Assembly: GCA_023390655.1 (NCBI GenBank)
Contig: JAEWCL010000024.1
Coordinates: 1-64,000, forward strand
Length of the DNA: 64,000 bases
Source of the DNA: Bacillota bacterium
GTDB lineage: Bacteria > Bacillota > Clostridia > Christensenellales > CAG-138
Direction: 5' to 3'
The notes beneath the pieces were generated by a model that saw nothing but the letters and a program-made list of their open reading frames with translations, was not told where the DNA came from and made no database searches. Both the position numbers and the translations under genes were made by a program. Of this stretch, positions 42,913 to 50,573 are shown piece by piece; positions within the stretch are counted from its first letter, which is position 1, and each line of letters starts with the position of its first letter.

Positions 42913-43530
42913 TTAAATAAAGTATTCGATCGCCTCTATAAGCGCTGCCCTCGTCGTGCTGTTAAAAAGCATCGTGGCCTCGCGCATGTCGGCAGGACCC
43001 AGCGCGTAAGGGCCATCTTCCTGATTAAAATAGTGGTACGGCACTTTGCGGTTCCATTTCTCCGGCGCATCGGTAAGAATTTCAATGTCTTTCTGACGGA
43101 AGGGCTGCTTTCTGTAGTATGGATCAAACAGGTAAACGGATTCCGCATCCGCCCCTGTAAACAACACGTAATGCCAGCAGCCGTACTTAAGACGGACGAT
43201 TGCGGTCCCATTTTGCTGCAGGCCCGTCACCAGCCTGCTGTTCTGTGCCACAAACACATCCTCCTGCCGCAACGCCTCGCAGTGGATGGGGAATTTTGTG
43301 GCCTTACCGTATTGGTTGAGCCACTCGCACAAAAAGCGCATGGCCATGCCGCTGGTGCCGCTTTTGCCGCTTTCCCCCTTCTTGTTGTAACCATCGAGCG
43401 TGTAGAGCATGATGTGCTTGATCACGTCCGGACGGATTTCCTCCCGCTTAAAAAGAAAGCTCACGGCGTTCATCACGGTGGTCGGCCCGCAGTCATATTC
43501 CGTTATTTGATAGCTGAGCGGGTTTTTCAT
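42913..43530 (-). CDS. Peptidase C39-like protein
   Basis: This 205-residue protein has a papain-like C39-family fold: YQITEYDCGPTTVMNAV gives the catalytic Cys, and GCWHYVLFTGADAESVYLFDP gives His and Asp (positions about 14, 133 and 149). ATG at 43530 has AGGAG 8 bases upstream. It has no transporter domain or signal, so it is not a bacteriocin exporter. It lies 10 bases after the M20 peptidase gene and is probably co-transcribed with it. Substrate unknown. Confidence 0.75.
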   Translation of the reverse strand: MKNPLSYQITEYDCGPTTVMNAVSFLFKREEIRPDVIKHIMLYTLDGYNKKGESGKSGTSGMAMRFLCEWLNQYGKATKFPIHCEALRQEDVFVAQNSRLVTGLQQNGTAIVRLKYGCWHYVLFTGADAESVYLFDPYYRKQPFRQKDIEILTDAPEKWNRKVPYHYFNQEDGPYALGPADMREATMLFNSTTRAALIEAIEYFI

Positions 43531-43540
43531 AACAGCGCTC

Positions 43541-44656
43541 CTATTCCTTTTGCAGGATGGCGTACACAAGGGAGGCGATGTTTACAAGCTCCTCCTCTGT
43601 GGTGTATTCGTCCCTGGAGTGGCAGCGGTTCATCGCGGTGGCGAGCACCAGCCCGGCAATCCCGTTCTGGGAAAGAAAATTATTGTCGCTGCCGCCGAAC
43701 GTTGCCTCCAGTTCGCCAGAAAGTCCCATCTCCCTTGCGGCCTTCTGGAACCGCAGCGTCACAGGATGATCCTGCGGGGTCTCATAGGCATGGCATGCCT
43801 GCCTGGTTTCAAGACGGACTTCCGCCCCTATGTTCTTCGCGGTCTGTAAGAACGCTTCTTCCACCTCCCGCAGGCAGGCCACGGCCTTTTCGTGCGTATA
43901 GCTGCGGATTTCCCCGCGCACCGTGCATGTTTCCGGCACGATGTTCGTAACGGTGCCGCCCGCGATGGAGCCGATGTTCAATACCGTCTCCTCGTCCTGC
44001 CTCCCCATCCGCAGCACGGAAATCGCGCGGGCCGCAGCCGCAATGGCGTGTACACCTTTCTCCGGCTCAAACCCGGCGTGCGCCGCTCTGCCCGTTATTT
44101 GCGCGGTAAACAGGAATATGGTGGGGGCTTTCAAAGCGGCGCGCCCCACGGGGCCCGTAAGATCGAGCACATAGCATTCCTTAGAGCGGATGCGCGCATA
44201 GTCGATCTGCGCGGCGCCCGTGCAGTAGGGCTCCTCCGCCACGGTAAAGAGCACCTCAATGGGGCGGTGGGGGATATGTTCCTCCCGAAGGCTTTCCACC
44301 GCCTCAAGGATCGCTGCGATGCCCGCGTAATCGTCAGCGCCCAGTATCGTATCCCCCGCGCTTGTGATGCGACCGTCCGCATGGAGCACAGCCCGCTTAT
44401 TTCGGCAGGGCTCCACGGTATCCATATGCGCGCACAGCAGCAGCGGCGCATACGGCAGGCTCCCCGCAAGGGAACCGTAGAGGTTGTTGCAACTGCCGCC
44501 GATCGCTTTCCCCGCATCGTCTTCCGCAACGGAAAAGCCAAGCTTCTTCATGCGCTCCGCCAAAAATCCCGCCATTTCGCATTCCGAAAACGAGGGGCTG
44601 TCAATTTTTACAAGCCCGGTAAAGCTCTCAATCAGACGTTCACGGTTGATGGGCAT
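43541..44656 (-). CDS. M20-family metallopeptidase, peptidase-T-like
   Basis: This 371-residue di-zinc peptidase has motifs CAHMDTVEP (His, Asp), GADDYAGIAAILE (bridging Asp), VAEEPYCTGA (catalytic Glu-Glu pair region) and a C-terminal His in MNRCHSRDEYT. An insertion domain between carries TGRAAHAGFEPEKG. It resembles the peptidase T-like group rather than PepT proper. It cleaves small peptides in the cytosol. GAGGAG precedes the ATG. Confidence 0.88.
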   Translation of the reverse strand: MPINRERLIESFTGLVKIDSPSFSECEMAGFLAERMKKLGFSVAEDDAGKAIGGSCNNLYGSLAGSLPYAPLLLCAHMDTVEPCRNKRAVLHADGRITSAGDTILGADDYAGIAAILEAVESLREEHIPHRPIEVLFTVAEEPYCTGAAQIDYARIRSKECYVLDLTGPVGRAALKAPTIFLFTAQITGRAAHAGFEPEKGVHAIAAAARAISVLRMGRQDEETVLNIGSIAGGTVTNIVPETCTVRGEIRSYTHEKAVACLREVEEAFLQTAKNIGAEVRLETRQACHAYETPQDHPVTLRFQKAAREMGLSGELEATFGGSDNNFLSQNGIAGLVLATAMNRCHSRDEYTTEEELVNIASLVYAILQKE

Positions 44657-44838
44657 CTTAGTAACTCCTCATAATTATATAGGATATATATGATATAGAA
44701 AAACCTCGCGTTCTGCAAGCAAATTTATCCGCATCACAATGCGCAGAAGGAGAATATCCCCATCATACCACGGGATTTGGGCTCATAAAATCCCCCTACC
44801 CGCTCAAACTATGAAAAAACCGCAAAAGGGCCTGCAGC

Positions 44839-45903
44839 ATGACGCCCGAGGGCTGGCCCGTCGTCCCCATGGAGCTTACCAGATGCGATGCGCCGCATGA
44901 CGCGCCCGATACGCTGTTCCAGGTCAAATGGGACGGCGTGCGGCGCCTTGCCTATGCGTACCCGGACGGCGTAGATGCGCGCCCCCGCCATTCTCTTTGC
45001 CGGAGGTATAGGGAAATGCCCGCAACCAAGGAACTGTTTGAAATAGAAGGCCGGGCGCTGGCGCTCACCAATCTCGATAAAGTATATTTCCCCGCCATTA
45101 ACGCCACCAAGGCGGAGCTGATTGAATACTACCTGACCATGGCCCCGTATATCCTTCCCTACCTCAAAAACCGTCCGTTTTCGATGCTGCATTATCCGCA
45201 TGGCGTGGGCAGGGAAACCTTTTTCCAGAAGCGGCGTCCGGACGACGCGCCGGATTGGCTAGCCGGCGTGCGCATCCCTTCGCATGAGAAAACCATCGAC
45301 TGGTGCCTCGTCAACGACGCGCCAAACTTAATCTACATGGTCAACCGCTCCTGTCTCGAAACGCACGCATGGTTTTCCCGTGTGCCAAATATCGAAGAGC
45401 CGGATGTCGCGATATTTGACATCGACCCTTCCGGCAATACAGGCTTTTCCCATGCCGTGGAGGGCGCGCTGCTTGTAAAGGCGGCGCTTGACGCCTACGG
45501 CCTGTTTTCTATCCCCAAGACCTCCGGCAAGACGGGCGTGCATGTTGTGGTGCCCATCGAGCCCACATCCTTTGAACAGGTGCGGAAGTTTTTGGCGGTG
45601 ATCTGTAAAGCCATCGAACGCACGCAGCCGGAGCTTTTTACCACCGAGCGCATCATCAAAAAGCGGGGTGACCGCGTATATCTTGACGCCGTGCAGAACG
45701 CGCGCGGCAAGACCCTCCCCTCCCCCTACAGCGTCCGCTCCATCCCCAACGCAAGCATTTCCGCCCCACTCACCTGGGCGGAGCTGGAGAAGGGCGTAAC
45801 GCCGGAGCAATTCCACATCCGCAACATACCCGCGCGCATCAAAGAAGCGGGCGACCTATTTGCGCCCGCTTATACCATGCGCCAGATTTTGCCCGAGCTA
45901 TAG
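44839..45903 (+). CDS. ligD: LigD polymerase domain with relic of a ligase N-terminus
   Basis: This 354-residue protein carries, from about residue 68 on, the NHEJ primase-polymerase domain: GRALALTNLDKVYFP, MVNRSCLETHAW, acidic motif FDIDPSG and SGKTGVHVVVP. Residues 20-45 read FQVKWDGVRRLAYA, matching the adenylation motif KxDG of ATP-dependent DNA ligases (K30), but the rest of the ligase domain is missing. It looks like a Bacillus-type ligase-polymerase fusion with an internal deletion. It is convergent with ku, its functional partner. Start ATG 44839 has only a weak AGGG. Confidence 0.85.
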   Translation: MTPEGWPVVPMELTRCDAPHDAPDTLFQVKWDGVRRLAYAYPDGVDARPRHSLCRRYREMPATKELFEIEGRALALTNLDKVYFPAINATKAELIEYYLTMAPYILPYLKNRPFSMLHYPHGVGRETFFQKRRPDDAPDWLAGVRIPSHEKTIDWCLVNDAPNLIYMVNRSCLETHAWFSRVPNIEEPDVAIFDIDPSGNTGFSHAVEGALLVKAALDAYGLFSIPKTSGKTGVHVVVPIEPTSFEQVRKFLAVICKAIERTQPELFTTERIIKKRGDRVYLDAVQNARGKTLPSPYSVRSIPNASISAPLTWAELEKGVTPEQFHIRNIPARIKEAGDLFAPAYTMRQILPEL

Positions 45904-45941
45904 ACCGGCAATCTCGAAGGCCTTGCTTTTGCGCCAGGCGA

Positions 45942-45968
45942 TTGGGGCTCTGCCCCAAACCCCGCTTA
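45942..45968. repeat. Dispersed GC-rich palindromic repeat, copy 2
   Basis: TTGGGGCTCTGCCCCAAA followed by CCCCGCTTA, sharing its core with 11281-11309. It lies between convergent ligD and ku; nothing else is seen in the 175-base gap. Confidence 0.5.
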
Positions 45969-46078
45969 GGGCTGTAGCCGTCCTAAGAACCCATTAACAG
46001 CGTCCTAAACAGGGCGTTTACAGGGGAATTTTTAAAGAGTAGCTTCTTACACCGCTCTTATGGACGCCCGGAACCTTG

Positions 46079-46924
46079 CTACGCTCCGCCGGCGGCCTTG
46101 CGCTTCCTTGGCTTTTTCTCCTTGGTTTCAGGCGGCTCGCTTTTCGCCTTTGTCGCCTCCACGCTCTGCCTGAGCCGCTCCATCAGGTCCACCACATTGC
46201 CCGCGGGCGTTTCCACGGCCTCCGGTTCCACCACCTGTTTTCCTTCCACCTTGGCGCGGATCAGCTTTAATAGCTCCTCGCGGTAAGCATCGTGGTATTT
46301 TTCAGGCTTGAAGTCCGCCGTCAGATTCTGCACCAGCTGAATCGCCATATCCATTTCCTCGGGCCGCACCTGCACCGTTTCGGAAAGCGCTTGAATCCCA
46401 AGCTCCGCCGTATCCCGGATTTCATCCTGGAAGTACATCATGGCGACGGAAATGGTATCCCCGATCAGCCGGATGAGGCAGAGGTGCTCTTTTTCCCGCA
46501 TCGTGACCTTGGCGACTGCCACCCGTCCCGTCTGGCGCATGGCGTCCCGCAGGATGAGGTAGGACTTTTCCCCGCCCTTTTCCGGCCAGAGATAATAGGT
46601 CTTGTCAAAATAGACGGGGTCCACCTCCTCAATATGGATGAAATCCACAATATCCATATATTTCGCGCTCTTGATGGGCAGCGCGTCAAGCTCCTCACCG
46701 GTAATCAGCACGAACTTGCCCGGCTCATATTCAAAGCCCTTTACAATCTCCTCATACGCCACCTCCTTGTTGCACTTGCTGCAAAACCGCTTCTGGTTGA
46801 TGGGCGTATTGCACGCCTTGTGCAGCTGCCGGAAGCTGATGTTTTCCTTTTGCGTCGCAGAGCCCATCTTGACCGGAACATTCAGCAGCCCAAAGCTGAT
46901 GGCGCCTTTCCATACCGTTTGCAT
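46079..46924 (-). CDS. ku: Non-homologous end joining protein Ku
   Basis: This 281-residue bacterial Ku binds DNA ends as a homodimer ring. The start MQTVWKGAISFGLLNVPVKM is classical, and AAGGAGG lies 7 bases upstream. A Cys pair (FCSKCNKEV) follows, then the Ku core and a Lys-rich tail (KEKKPRKRKAAGG) typical for DNA contact. It is convergent with the LigD polymerase gene. Useful in spores, where no sister chromosome is available for repair. Confidence 0.95.
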   Translation of the reverse strand: MQTVWKGAISFGLLNVPVKMGSATQKENISFRQLHKACNTPINQKRFCSKCNKEVAYEEIVKGFEYEPGKFVLITGEELDALPIKSAKYMDIVDFIHIEEVDPVYFDKTYYLWPEKGGEKSYLILRDAMRQTGRVAVAKVTMREKEHLCLIRLIGDTISVAMMYFQDEIRDTAELGIQALSETVQVRPEEMDMAIQLVQNLTADFKPEKYHDAYREELLKLIRAKVEGKQVVEPEAVETPAGNVVDLMERLRQSVEATKAKSEPPETKEKKPRKRKAAGGA

Positions 46925-47053
46925 CGCATTCCCTCCTTTTCCTGCCCTTAGTTTGGCGGAGCGGGAAGGAAACATGCGCTCACGATATGTACATGCGTCA
47001 TTTTACTGAATATGGTATATTGAAGGAAACTGTTGTTTGAGAAAGGAAGGCCT

Positions 47054-47548
47054 ATGAACCGGAAGCAGCCCATCCGCAACGCGATAATATTGCTCGTCGT
47101 TGTTCTTTTGTTGCTGGCGGCGGCATTTGGATACCGGCAACTGACTGCGGTTTCCTTTTCCGCCCGGCTCACGGACATCCGGATGATCAACTTTGAAATA
47201 TGGCGGCCTTTTTCCGATACGCCCGATACGCCCGTCACCCTAAGTGCGCCAGCGCAGCAGCAAATCATCGGCCTGATAACAGCGCCGACCTATTACCGGG
47301 ATTTCATGAGCGGCGGCTATGGCGGTGATACCATGTTCATCATTTATTTAAAAGGTCAGGACAGCAATGGCGCTACTGTACGGTATTCCTGCCGTATCAG
47401 CAATTTGGGTGAGATTTTCATCGGCAATATGGACGCTGGCGGAGAACATTCTTATCTTATGGGCGATCACACCCCCTTTATCGTCAGCCGGGCCGAGCCG
47501 CGGGCTCTGTATGAGCAGATCGCCGGACTCGCGGGAATGCCGAAATAG
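47054..47548 (+). CDS. Membrane-anchored protein of unknown function
   Basis: This 164-residue protein has one N-terminal membrane helix (NAIILLVVVLLLLAAAFGY, about 9-27) and an extracytoplasmic part with RLTDIRMINFEIW and VRYSCRISNLGEIFIG. AAGGAAGG precedes ATG 47054. No family recognised. Confidence 0.65.
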   Translation: MNRKQPIRNAIILLVVVLLLLAAAFGYRQLTAVSFSARLTDIRMINFEIWRPFSDTPDTPVTLSAPAQQQIIGLITAPTYYRDFMSGGYGGDTMFIIYLKGQDSNGATVRYSCRISNLGEIFIGNMDAGGEHSYLMGDHTPFIVSRAEPRALYEQIAGLAGMPK

Positions 47549-47561
47549 CGCGCCGCCTTCT

Positions 47562-47591
47562 TTTGCGCGGAATCTCTTTTTGCAGTATAGT
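47562..47591 (+). promoter_or_regulatory. Promoter of the methyltransferase gene
   Basis: TTTGCG, 18 bases, TATAGT. The same arrangement with 18-base spacing, and similar spacer ends (TTTTTGC-G), recurs at 48453-48482. Confidence 0.45.
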
Positions 47592-47633
47592 AAGGGCGGT
47601 GCATTGCAAAAACAATCAAACGAGGCGGATCAC

Positions 47634-48386
47634 ATGAACGAAACAAAGTTTGATGGCATGGGCAAACTCTACGCGCAATACCGGCCGTCCTACCCACAAA
47701 GCTTTATTGATTATTTGTTTTCGGACGTTGGCATCACAATGGACAGCCGGATTGCCGATATCGGTTCAGGCACCGGCATCCTCACGCGGCAATTGCTTGA
47801 AAAAGGCAACCGTATATATGCTGTTGAACCGAATGCGGATATGCGCATGACAGCCGAGGAGAATTTAAAAGCATACCCCGGCTTCATTTCCGTCAACGGT
47901 ATCGCCGAACACACCACCCTTGCCGGCAACAGCATTGATTTTATTACCGTTGCGCAGGCGTTTCACTGGTTTGATAGGTGTGGCTTTCAAAAAGAATGCC
48001 AGCGTATTTTAAAGGCAGGCGGCAAGGTGATTTTAGTCTGGAACCACAAAGATGAAAACAGCGAGCCGGTACAAAAGCTTTCTGAAATCCACCGCGAATA
48101 TTGCCCGAATTTTAGAGGTTTTTCCGGTGGGATGCAATTATCAGGGGACGGCCTTTTTTCTGATTTTTTTCATGGCGCGTATGATCAGAAGGTCTTTCAT
48201 AATGACCTGATGTTTGACCTCAGCGGTTTTATAGGCGGCTGTCTCTCCTCTTCCTATGCGCCCAAAGAACAGGATGAAACCTATCCTGCTTATGTCGCGG
48301 AGCTGAAAGCCTTTTATCAGCAATTCAGCAGGGAAGGTCAACTTATACTGCCAAACTTTACACTTTGCTATGTTGGCAGGGTATAA
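47634..48386 (+). CDS. Class I SAM-dependent methyltransferase
   Basis: This 250-residue protein has motif I IADIGSGTGILTRQLLEKG near 40-58, the acidic VEPN, and the Ubi/Coq-like segment ITVAQAFHWFD. KAGGKVILVWNHKDE follows. The start at 47634 follows GAGGCGG. Substrate unknown. Confidence 0.88.
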   Translation: MNETKFDGMGKLYAQYRPSYPQSFIDYLFSDVGITMDSRIADIGSGTGILTRQLLEKGNRIYAVEPNADMRMTAEENLKAYPGFISVNGIAEHTTLAGNSIDFITVAQAFHWFDRCGFQKECQRILKAGGKVILVWNHKDENSEPVQKLSEIHREYCPNFRGFSGGMQLSGDGLFSDFFHGAYDQKVFHNDLMFDLSGFIGGCLSSSYAPKEQDETYPAYVAELKAFYQQFSREGQLILPNFTLCYVGRV

Positions 48387-48452
48387 ATTGTGCATATTGC
48401 CCTTATCATTAGGTTGTACAGCTTGCGGGAACGCCTCGAAAAACCGCCGCTC

Positions 48453-48482
48453 TTTGCGTGAATATCATTTTTGCGGTATAGT
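48453..48482 (+). promoter_or_regulatory. Promoter of the DUF2500 gene
   Basis: TTTGCG, 18 bases, TATAGT, closely similar to the promoter at 47562-47591. Confidence 0.45.
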
Positions 48483-48544
48483 AAAGGGAATCAGCTGATA
48501 TACCCTTCGGGGCAGCGTTTTGTATAGCATACAAGGAGTCGTTT

Positions 48545-48937
48545 ATGGTAGAACCGTTTGGTATGGGGATCATGTTCTCTATTGTACCCGTGATTGTCAT
48601 CATCGGGTTTGTATTTGTATTTGGCACCATTATTGTGCGGGGCATCCGCAGTGCACAGCAGTGGAAGCAAAACAACGACTCACCCGTTTTAACCGTGCCC
48701 GCTACGGTAGTTGCAAAGCGCGCGGATGTCAGCTACCACCACCATCACAACCATGATATGCATGCGATGAATCACAGCTATTCCTCTACCTCTTACTATG
48801 TCACCTTCCAGGTGGAGAGCGGCGACCGCATGGAACTTCGTATAAAGGATGTGGAATACGGTATGCTGGTGGAAGGCGACACCGGTATGCTGACCATCCA
48901 GGGAAAGCGGTATTTGCAATTTGACCGGAAGCGCTGA
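48545..48937 (+). CDS. DUF2500 membrane protein
   Basis: This 130-residue protein has one N-terminal membrane helix (IMFSIVPVIVIIGFVFVF, about 9-26). The soluble part begins TVPATVVAKRADVSYHHHHN, followed by a His-rich insert (HDMHAMNH) and beta strands ending LTIQGKRYLQFDR. The arrangement matches DUF2500. The His cluster could bind metal; function unknown. AAGGAG precedes the ATG. Confidence 0.8.
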   Translation: MVEPFGMGIMFSIVPVIVIIGFVFVFGTIIVRGIRSAQQWKQNNDSPVLTVPATVVAKRADVSYHHHHNHDMHAMNHSYSSTSYYVTFQVESGDRMELRIKDVEYGMLVEGDTGMLTIQGKRYLQFDRKR

Positions 48938-48982
48938 ACGTGCATTTTAAATAGCCCTATACGCGAAAGAGAATACTGTTGA

Positions 48983-49014
48983 GGGAGCTGTTGTACAGCT
49001 CCCCCGCGTTTTTT
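48983..49014 (+). terminator. Terminator of the DUF2500 gene
   Basis: GGGAGCTG pairs with CAGCTCCC around a 5-base loop, followed after 5 bases by TTTTTT. Confidence 0.65.
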
Positions 49015-49088
49015 ATAAGCAATTTTCTAATAAACCTGTGCGAAATAGGGTAAATAACTTCCTTCCAATTTATTGGAAGCCTATCTAT

Positions 49089-49111
49089 CAAATTTATTAT
49101 TTTGTTGCATT
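49089..49111 (+). repeat. Left inverted repeat of the recombinase element
   Basis: The 23 bases begin CAAATTTATTATTTTG and end TTGCATT. They are the exact reverse complement of 49935-49957. The 8 bases outside the arms also match at 6 positions. Confidence 0.92.
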
Positions 49112-49203
49112 CGCCAAAAGAAAGTTATTATGATTGTTCTTGCTATATTTTCGACATAATTCGCAGCGGCATTAGCCTTTTTTTATATGATTTCATAAAA
49201 AAA

Positions 49204-49234
49204 ACGTCCGCATTTTTTTGCGGGCGCTTTTTTT
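49204..49234. terminator. Terminator of the recombinase gene
   Basis: The imperfect stem CGTCCGCA / TGCGGGCG has T-runs on both strands, 10 bases after the recombinase stop. Confidence 0.75.
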
Positions 49235-49243
49235 GATATGGCA

Positions 49244-49804
49244 TCATAGTTGCACCATGGAGTAGAGTTCGTCTTTTTGATCCTGCGTAATGCCGATATA
49301 GCGCAGGGTAATTGCCGGAGAACTGTGATTAAACGTATCCATAATCAAGCCAATGTTGTATTTTGAAATCTGATACGTCCAATACCCCCATGTTTTCCGG
49401 AGGCTGTGCGTACCAAAGTTTTCAATACCGAGCGCCTCGGCCGCGTCCGTCAACACTTTATAAACCTGTATGCGCCCTATATGGCCCCCTTTTCGGCTGT
49501 AAAACAGATAATCTTCCAGCACAAGGCCGTATGTTTTTATATACTCTGAAAGACATTTCCGGAGTGTCTCGTTTAATTTGATACGCTTCTCCTTCCCCGT
49601 TTTCTGTTCCGTTAATGTCAGATACTCACGAAACTGCATATTTTCAAGGCAGATTTCTTTTACTTTGATGGGTATAATATCGCTGATACGCAGGCCGGTG
49701 TTGATACCAAATTTAAACAAGACCGCATACTTTGACTCGTACCCTGCAAGGTATACGTACATTTGCTTGATCTTCTTCTTGTCGCGGATAGGTTGTACGG
49801 TCAT
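49244..49804 (-). CDS. Small tyrosine recombinase
   Basis: This 186-residue protein consists almost only of the catalytic domain of the phage-integrase family. The active-site set is complete: R39 (INTGLRISD), K near 69-72, H133 and R136 (THSLRKT), H160 (FNHSSPAITLRYIG) and Tyr169. The usual N-terminal core-binding domain is missing, as in several small clostridial recombinases. GGAGGAAGA precedes the ATG. Flanked by perfect inverted repeats, so it is probably the enzyme that acts on them. Confidence 0.88.
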   Translation of the reverse strand: MTVQPIRDKKKIKQMYVYLAGYESKYAVLFKFGINTGLRISDIIPIKVKEICLENMQFREYLTLTEQKTGKEKRIKLNETLRKCLSEYIKTYGLVLEDYLFYSRKGGHIGRIQVYKVLTDAAEALGIENFGTHSLRKTWGYWTYQISKYNIGLIMDTFNHSSPAITLRYIGITQDQKDELYSMVQL

Positions 49805-49850
49805 GTTCTTCCTCCAAGGATATGTTTTATGCGTTTATTCATTAAAAACG

Positions 49851-49879
49851 AGTATACCAAATCACATCTCCAAAAACAA
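49851..49879 (-). promoter_or_regulatory. Promoter of the recombinase gene
   Basis: On the minus strand TTGTTT (49874-49879), 17 bases, TATACT (49851-49856). If the element inverted, this promoter would face cheW, with the recombinase terminator in between. Confidence 0.6.
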
Positions 49880-49934
49880 TAAAATCAGATTATCTCTTTA
49901 TTTCTTTATATATCTCCTAATTTCTTCTATTTCT

Positions 49935-49957
49935 AATGCAACAAAATAATAAATTTG
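49935..49957 (-). repeat. Right inverted repeat of the recombinase element
   Basis: AATGCAACAAAATAAT and seven further bases, reverse complement of 49089-49111 with no mismatch. Its outer end (AAATTTG) borders the cheW leader. Confidence 0.92.
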
Positions 49958-50069
49958 TTAAATAGCATGTATGCCTTGATATCGTATTCCTTATGTAGAT
50001 TCTTTGAACCAAAACAGTGCGCGCCTTGCGCATGTGATTTTGAAAAATAATGATTGGGAGGCAACCACA

Positions 50070-50573
50070 ATGGCACTTGAGCAGGAAATCCTGCGCGAAG
50101 AATGGGAGGAGACCCAGCATGGAAGATTTTTGACCTTTGTTGTGGATGGCGAGGCGTTAGGTGTGGAGATTGCGTACGTAAAGGAAATCATCGGCATCCA
50201 ACCGATTGCGCGTCTTCCGGATACGCCTGCCTACATCAAGGGCGTCATTAACCTGCGGGGAAAAATTATTCCGGTGATCGACATGCGGCTCAAATTCAAC
50301 AAACTGCCCGCAGACTATACGGACCGCACATGCGTTATTGTCGTGGACATCGGCCACTATTCGGCGGGACTGATTGTGGACCGGGTAACAGAGGTGCTGC
50401 GCATTGAACAAAGCGATATCGTTCCGCCACCGGAGCAAAGCGCAGGCCCAGGCAATTATATCAAAGGCATCGGCAAATCGGATGGACAGATAAAACTGTT
50501 GCTGGATACTGAAAAACTGCTTGCATATGAGCGCCCCCTCTATATCAAAGAACAGGAGTTAATTATTTCATGA
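50070..50573 (+). CDS. cheW: CheW chemotaxis coupling protein
   Basis: This 167-residue adaptor links chemoreceptors to CheA. Core motifs are LTFVVDGEALGVEIAYVKEI near 21-40, INLRGKIIPVIDMR near 75-88 and AGLIVDRVTEVL. ATG at 50070 follows GGGAGG. Its stop overlaps the start of the chemoreceptor (ATGA), so the two are co-translated. No cheA or cheY is in the window. Confidence 0.94.
   Translation: MALEQEILREEWEETQHGRFLTFVVDGEALGVEIAYVKEIIGIQPIARLPDTPAYIKGVINLRGKIIPVIDMRLKFNKLPADYTDRTCVIVVDIGHYSAGLIVDRVTEVLRIEQSDIVPPPEQSAGPGNYIKGIGKSDGQIKLLLDTEKLLAYERPLYIKEQELIIS

Larger units (their letters stand above)
48938..49243. other. AT-rich intergenic stretch entering the recombinase element
   Basis: It holds the DUF2500 terminator (48983-49014), the left inverted repeat (49089-49111) and the recombinase terminator (49204-49234); no gene seen. 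Confidence 0.7.
49089..49957. mobile_element. Candidate invertible element with its own tyrosine recombinase
   Basis: Perfect 23-bp inverted repeats at 49089-49111 and 49935-49957 bound 823 bases that contain only a tyrosine recombinase gene, its promoter and its terminator. The segment is AT-rich compared with its surroundings and ends 112 bases before cheW. Layout fits a recombinase-encoding DNA inversion switch; a small integrative element is the alternative. Confidence 0.6.

Noticed and set aside
42913..43530. C39 protein as a bacteriocin-processing exporter.
   Set aside because: No ABC domains, no leader-peptide genes nearby; it is a stand-alone C39-like fold.
49578..49949. Plus-strand 123-residue frame inside the recombinase element.
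   Set aside because: No ribosome binding site; it runs antisense to the recombinase gene and across the inverted repeat.
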